A stretch of 64,000 nucleotides of DNA from Nocardioides sp. ChNu-153. Its GTDB lineage: Bacteria; Actinomycetota; Actinomycetes; Propionibacteriales; Nocardioidaceae. Below are positions 60,784-64,000 of this stretch, piece by piece. Within the stretch, counting starts at the first letter, position 1, and each line of letters starts with the position of its first letter. The stretch spans positions 1 to 64,000 of the forward strand of contig NZ_JADEVT010000016.1 of the NCBI RefSeq assembly GCF_030466625.1, read 5' to 3'. Both the position numbers and the translations under genes were made by a program. The notes beneath the pieces are model-generated. The model did no database searches. It was given only the letters and a program-made list of their open reading frames with translations, and had not been told where the DNA came from.

Positions 60784-61653
60784 GCGGCGCCGCACGACGG
60801 GACGCACCACGGGGCGCACGACGGGCCGCAGCGTGCGGGCCTCCGCCCACGCGGCCCGCGCCGCCCACGGTCCGAGGTCGCGCGCCCGCCGGCCGACCCA
60901 CGGCGCCCCCTCGGTGACCATCCACGCCAGGTCGGTGCGCCAGCTCGGCACGTACGTGCCGTCCGGCTCCGCCGCGGGCGGTACGACGGGCACCCCCGCC
61001 GCCGCCAGCTCCTCGGCGAACGCCCGGGCCAGGGCGCGGTGCCCGCGCTCGGAGGGGTGGAGCCGGTCCACCGACCAGCAGTCGCGGCGTCGTACGTCGA
61101 CGCAGCTCGCGAGGTCGACCCGCAGCCCGCCGAAGCGGGCGTGCACCTCGTCGTAGACGTCGTTGACGACCTCGATGCGGCGCAGCATCGGGCGCCGCAG
61201 CAGCTGCGGGAGGCCCAGCACCTCGCCGTGGTCGTGGAAGCGCACCGTCAGCAGCACCGCCCCGTCGGCGGTCAGCCGCTCGGCGGCCCCCAGGAGGTCG
61301 GCGCGCAGCGCGGTGGGGTCCCACGACGAGCGCATCGTGTCGTTGAGGCCGACCACCAGCGAGACGAGGTCGGGGCGGTGGTCGACGGCGTCGTCGAGCT
61401 GGCGCTCCACGACGTCCCGGGCGGTCGCGCCGGAGACGGCGAGGTTGCAGAACGACACGTCGTACGACGTCTCCAGGGCCCGCGCGAGCAGCACGGCCCA
61501 GCCGCGCCAGGTGCCGTCGCGCCCGGTGGCCCCGGCGCCGAGGCCGCCGGGGTTGCCGGGCACGGGATCACCCACGCCCACCGTCGTGCTGTCGCCGACG
61601 GCGGCGAAGCGGAGGTAGCTGCGGACCCGGCTCGTCGCACCCTGGACGGTCAC
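60709..61653 (-). CDS. SGNH/GDSL hydrolase
   Basis: 314 aa, GTG start. Block I is FAAVGDSTTVGVGD (Ser nucleophile), block II has the Gly in LAVSGATARD, block III is VGLNDTMR (Asn), and block V has Asp-x-x-His as VDRLHPSERGH. It is probably an esterase or acetylhydrolase on an unknown substrate, cytoplasmic. The C-terminus carries a PVVRPVVRPVVRRR repeat and its last 75 nt run antisense into map, suggesting a lengthened 3' end. A hairpin ending the upstream ABC operon lies 10 nt before its start. Confidence 0.87.
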   Translation of the reverse strand: MTVQGATSRVRSYLRFAAVGDSTTVGVGDPVPGNPGGLGAGATGRDGTWRGWAVLLARALETSYDVSFCNLAVSGATARDVVERQLDDAVDHRPDLVSLVVGLNDTMRSSWDPTALRADLLGAAERLTADGAVLLTVRFHDHGEVLGLPQLLRRPMLRRIEVVNDVYDEVHARFGGLRVDLASCVDVRRRDCWSVDRLHPSERGHRALARAFAEELAAAGVPVVPPAAEPDGTYVPSWRTDLAWMVTEGAPWVGRRARDLGPWAARAAWAEARTLRPVVRPVVRPVVRRRSVAGGHHDGVAVGDGDGVLAVGPA

Positions 61654-61662
61654 GGAAGACGA

Positions 61663-61698
61663 GCGTGGCGGCGCAGCCGGAACGCTGCGCCGCCACGC
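61663..61698 (-). terminator. Hairpin terminator after the ABC exporter genes
   Basis: A perfect 15-bp stem (61663-61677 with 61684-61698), 6-nt loop. It lies downstream of the permease stop and 10 nt upstream of the SGNH start. The SGNH transcript must start after it or pass through it. Confidence 0.8.
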
Positions 61699-61776
61699 GG
61701 GTGACAGGTCGGGCAGGACTCGGTGAACACTCCCCCGCGGCCTCCACGAAGGCCCGCCCGACCGGTCAGGCCGAGG

Positions 61777-62568
61777 TCACTTGACCTCGGCGCGCAGCAC
61801 CCGGGTGATGCCGAGCACCAGGGGCAGCACGAACCAGATCGCGCCCGAGACCAGCAGGTGGCCCCACTCGACGCCGCCGAAGCCGTTGGCCAGCGGAGCC
61901 TGGGCGGACACGAAGTCGACCCACGGCACGACGTCCGCGAACCAGTCGAAGTAGAACCCCGCCAGGTTGAGCAGGCCGGGGATCACGGTGAAGTAGGCGA
62001 AGAACACGACGATCGCCGCCGGCGTGTTGAGCAGCAGCGTGCCCAGCGCGAAGCCGACGAGGAGGCCGAGCACCTGGGCGACGGTGAACGCGGCGATGCC
62101 CTCGAGGTTGGGGTCCCAGTCGACGTCGGCGCCGAGGAGCGCGGCGAAGCCCGACATGACGGCACCGATGACGACCGCGACGGCGATGGAGAGCACGGCG
62201 GCGACGACGGCGGCGACGAGCTTGGCGGCCACGACCCGCTCGCGGTGGGGCTCGAGCGTGAACGTCGTCATGTTCGTGCGCTGCGACCACTCGCTGGTGA
62301 CGGCCAGGATGGCGAGCACCGGGAGGAGGAAGCCGGTGACCCCGCCGGCGACGCTGGTGAAGTCGAAGAAGGCGACGGCGCCGTCGCGCTCGGCCCACGC
62401 GAAGATCGCGCTGCCCAGGAGGATGAGCGCGGCCATGACGATGAGGAGCCAGCGTCCCGAACGGGTGTCGACCAGCTTGCGCAGCTCGACGGAGACGAGG
62501 CGGACGAACGGGGTCCGCGGGGTGCTCGCGACGTCGAACGTCGCGGGGCGGTGGGTGGCGGTGCTCAT
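61777..62568 (-). CDS. ABC-2 type transporter permease
   Basis: 263 aa. Its ATG overlaps the ATPase stop (ATGA at 62565-62568). Six membrane helices are seen: WLLIVMAALILLGSAIF, GVTGFLLPVLAILAV, VAAVVAAVLSIAVAVVIGAV, VAQVLGLLVGFALGTLLL, AAIVVFFAYFTVIPGLL and SGAIWFVLPLVLGI. SVELRKLVDTRSGRW and SEWSQRTNMTTF are typical of ABC-2 permeases acting with DrrA/NatA-type ATPases. It exports an unknown substrate (drug, peptide or lipid). Confidence 0.92.
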   Translation of the reverse strand: MSTATHRPATFDVASTPRTPFVRLVSVELRKLVDTRSGRWLLIVMAALILLGSAIFAWAERDGAVAFFDFTSVAGGVTGFLLPVLAILAVTSEWSQRTNMTTFTLEPHRERVVAAKLVAAVVAAVLSIAVAVVIGAVMSGFAALLGADVDWDPNLEGIAAFTVAQVLGLLVGFALGTLLLNTPAAIVVFFAYFTVIPGLLNLAGFYFDWFADVVPWVDFVSAQAPLANGFGGVEWGHLLVSGAIWFVLPLVLGITRVLRAEVK

Positions 62569-63479
62569 GCCGGGACTCCTTCGGTCTTCGACTCGCGCTG
62601 CGTGTCGGCGGTCAGCTGGAGGAAGAGGTCCTCGAGACCGGCGCCGTCGGCGGCCCGCAGCTCGAGGAGGGCGACACCGGTCTCGAGCGAGGTCTCGCCG
62701 ATGACCTGCGGTTCGGCGTCGACGACGATGCCGAGGCCCTTGCCGTCGGGGCGCACGGTGACGCCCTTGGCCTGCAGCGCGGGCGCGAGGCGGGCGTCGT
62801 CGACCGAGCGCACGAACGCGCCGGTCGAGGTCAGCAGCTCGGCCTTCGTGCCCGACGCGACGATCCGGCCGTGGCCGATGACGAGCATCGTGTCGGCGAT
62901 CTGCTCGACCTCGTGGAGCAGGTGGCTGGACAGGAGGACGGCGCCGCCGCGCTCGGCGTACCCGCGGAGCAGGCCGCGCATCCACCGGATGCCCGCCGGG
63001 TCGAGGCCGTTGGCGGGCTCGTCGAGGATGAGGACCTGCGGGTCGCCCAGCAGGGCGTGCGCGATGCCGAGGCGCTGACGCATGCCCAGGGAGTAGTTGC
63101 GGATCCGGCGCTTCGACTCGGCGTCGGTGAGGCTGACGAGCTCGAGCATCTCGTCGACGCGCGAGGCGGGCAGGCCCATCGTCTTCGCGCCCAGGGTGAG
63201 GACCTCGCGACCCGTGCGACCCGCGTGCTGGGCGGACGCGTCGAGGAGGATGCCGACGTGGCGGCCGGGGTTGGGGATCTGGCGGTAGTCGTGCCCGCCG
63301 ATCGTCGCGACGCCCCGGTCGGCACGGGTGAGCCCGGCCAGGATGCGCATGGTGGTCGTCTTGCCGGCACCGTTCGGCCCGAGGAATCCCGTGACCTCAC
63401 CGGGTCGCGCCACGAAGCTGACGTCGTCCACGGCGGTGAACCCGCCGTAGACCTTCGTGAGTCCTTCGACTGTGATCAT
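62565..63479 (-). CDS. ABC transporter ATP-binding protein (DrrA/NatA type)
   Basis: 304 aa, ATG start. Walker A is GPNGAGKTT, the Q loop is near VGILLDASAQH, the signature is the degenerate YSLGMRQRL, Walker B is VLILDEPANGLD, and the H loop is LLSSHLL. The C-terminal 90 residues form the regulatory domain of exporter ATPases (LEDLFLQLT). It pairs with the overlapping permease. It is divergent from the truncated membrane protein at the window end, 130 nt between starts. Confidence 0.95.
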   Translation of the reverse strand: MITVEGLTKVYGGFTAVDDVSFVARPGEVTGFLGPNGAGKTTTMRILAGLTRADRGVATIGGHDYRQIPNPGRHVGILLDASAQHAGRTGREVLTLGAKTMGLPASRVDEMLELVSLTDAESKRRIRNYSLGMRQRLGIAHALLGDPQVLILDEPANGLDPAGIRWMRGLLRGYAERGGAVLLSSHLLHEVEQIADTMLVIGHGRIVASGTKAELLTSTGAFVRSVDDARLAPALQAKGVTVRPDGKGLGIVVDAEPQVIGETSLETGVALLELRAADGAGLEDLFLQLTADTQRESKTEGVPA

Positions 63480-63596
63480 GCGGCCACCCTGCCGCGCCGC
63501 GCTCCGCCACGGCATCCGCCGCGGGGCCACCGCGCGCCGACCAAAGTAGGGGTCGGCCGGGACGCGGGGCCGGGGCGGCGGGCACCCGCCGCGTCC

Positions 63597-63602
63597 TAAC
63601 CT
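63597..63602 (+). promoter_or_regulatory. -10 element of the last, truncated gene
   Basis: TAACCT, 7 nt, then the GTG at 63610: a leaderless arrangement. Confidence 0.5.
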
Positions 63603-63609
63603 GGGGCCC

Positions 63610-64000
63610 GTGCCGCCCCCCGACGACTTCCAGCCGCGCCTCGGCGCGTGGGGGCACGCCTGGCGGGCGCTGCTGGCGCTGCTGATCAGCGCCCTCCTCG
63701 CGGTCGAGACCTACCCCGTGCTGTGGGACGACCACCGGTGGTGGATCGCCGGCGACCTCGCCCTCGGCCTGGTGGCCCTCGTGGCGGTGCACTGGCGCCG
63801 GCGGTGGCCGCTCGGCGTCGCGCTCGGCACCATCGCGCTCGCCACCGTCTCGACCGCCGCGGCGGGCCCGTCGCTGCTGGCCCTCGTCTCCCTGGCCACG
63901 CGGCGCGTGTACTGGCAGGTGGTCGTGGCCGGCCTGGCGAGCGTCGTGTCGGCCGAGGTGTTCTACCGGGTCGTGCCCAGCTCGAACCAGGACCCGGCGT
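63610..64000 (+). CDS. Membrane protein, N-terminal part (possible DesK/NarX-type histidine kinase)
   Basis: The frame is open for 130 codons to the window end from the GTG at 63610. It begins VPPPDDFQPRLGAWGHAWR. Membrane segments include ALLALLISALLAVE, IAGDLALGLVALVAV, PLGVALGTIALATVS, a fourth GPSLLALVSLA and a fifth VVVAGLASVVSAEVF. A helix pattern with short HWRRRWPL loops is common in sensor domains of NarL-type histidine kinases, which often sit divergent from DrrAB-like exporters. The kinase part is beyond the window, so this is a guess from layout. Confidence 0.65.
   Translation, partial: MPPPDDFQPRLGAWGHAWRALLALLISALLAVETYPVLWDDHRWWIAGDLALGLVALVAVHWRRRWPLGVALGTIALATVSTAAAGPSLLALVSLATRRVYWQVVVAGLASVVSAEVFYRVVPSSNQDPA

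Overview
The window is 64 kb of very high G+C DNA with dense, mostly uninterrupted coding, frequent GTG starts, many 4-nt ATGA/GTGA gene overlaps and many genes whose start codon lies about 7 nt after a TAnnnT hexamer (leaderless style). Protein families such as mycothiol-type DsbA reductase, DUF5130, group II truncated globin, GPP34, 13E12/DUF222-HNH and septum-formation proteins point to an actinobacterium. The nearest fit by gene content is the Nocardioides/Propionibacteriales group, which is an inference. The region looks chromosomal: six tRNA genes, metG, tig, pepN, orn, rph, map and ettA are present, and there is no integrase, transposase or CRISPR array.

Layout. 1-7.3 kb: the end of a fibronectin-III surface protein, then MoxR ATPase, DUF58 and transglutaminase-like genes in a coupled operon, facing a Ser/Thr kinase with an extracytoplasmic domain. 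7.3-29.6 kb: a housekeeping block in an order close to that remembered for Mycobacterium tuberculosis Rv2462c-Rv2478c (trigger factor, tRNA-Pro/Gly, nei, rpiB, DsbA-like nitroreductase, pepN, DUF5130, globin, thioesterase, ettA, ssb). It is interrupted by lineage-specific genes, notably a DUF222-HNH nuclease gene flanked by hairpin repeats (22.5-24.6 kb). 29.7-34.3 kb: two dynamin-like GTPases and a PrsW protease. 34.4-43.8 kb: pepP, an unusual zinc-ribbon SDR, two paralogous septum-formation proteins, a lipoprotein, a DoxX protein and a nucleotidyltransferase-like/methyltransferase fusion. 44.1-49 kb: a sensor kinase, then an iron-box-preceded pair, penicillin acylase plus siderophore-type acetyltransferase. 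49-53 kb: orn, a membrane DsbA-like protein, YbaK, a luciferase-like monooxygenase and an N-terminally deleted aldo/keto reductase. 53.1-56.7 kb: an HprK-like kinase with two PqqD-like proteins, a low-molecular-weight tyrosine phosphatase and a Wzc-like BY-kinase, which suggests an exopolysaccharide locus edge. 56.8-64 kb: GroES-like, DUF3618, Bcp, tRNA-Leu, rdgB-rph, map, an SGNH hydrolase, an ABC exporter and the start of a membrane protein that runs off the window.

Most noteworthy: (i) the HNH gene bracketed by inverted arrays of hairpin repeats whose inner stems vary in a compensatory way, with a 104-bp tandem duplication in the upstream array; (ii) the orphan iron-regulated acylase/acetyltransferase pair; (iii) several enzymes that have lost a canonical catalytic residue (transglutaminase Cys to Ser, SDR Tyr to Thr, DsbA second Cys to Ala, aldo/keto reductase N-terminal deletion); and (iv) the nucleotidyltransferase-like/methyltransferase fusion. 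All calls come from reading translations and motifs; no database search was possible.
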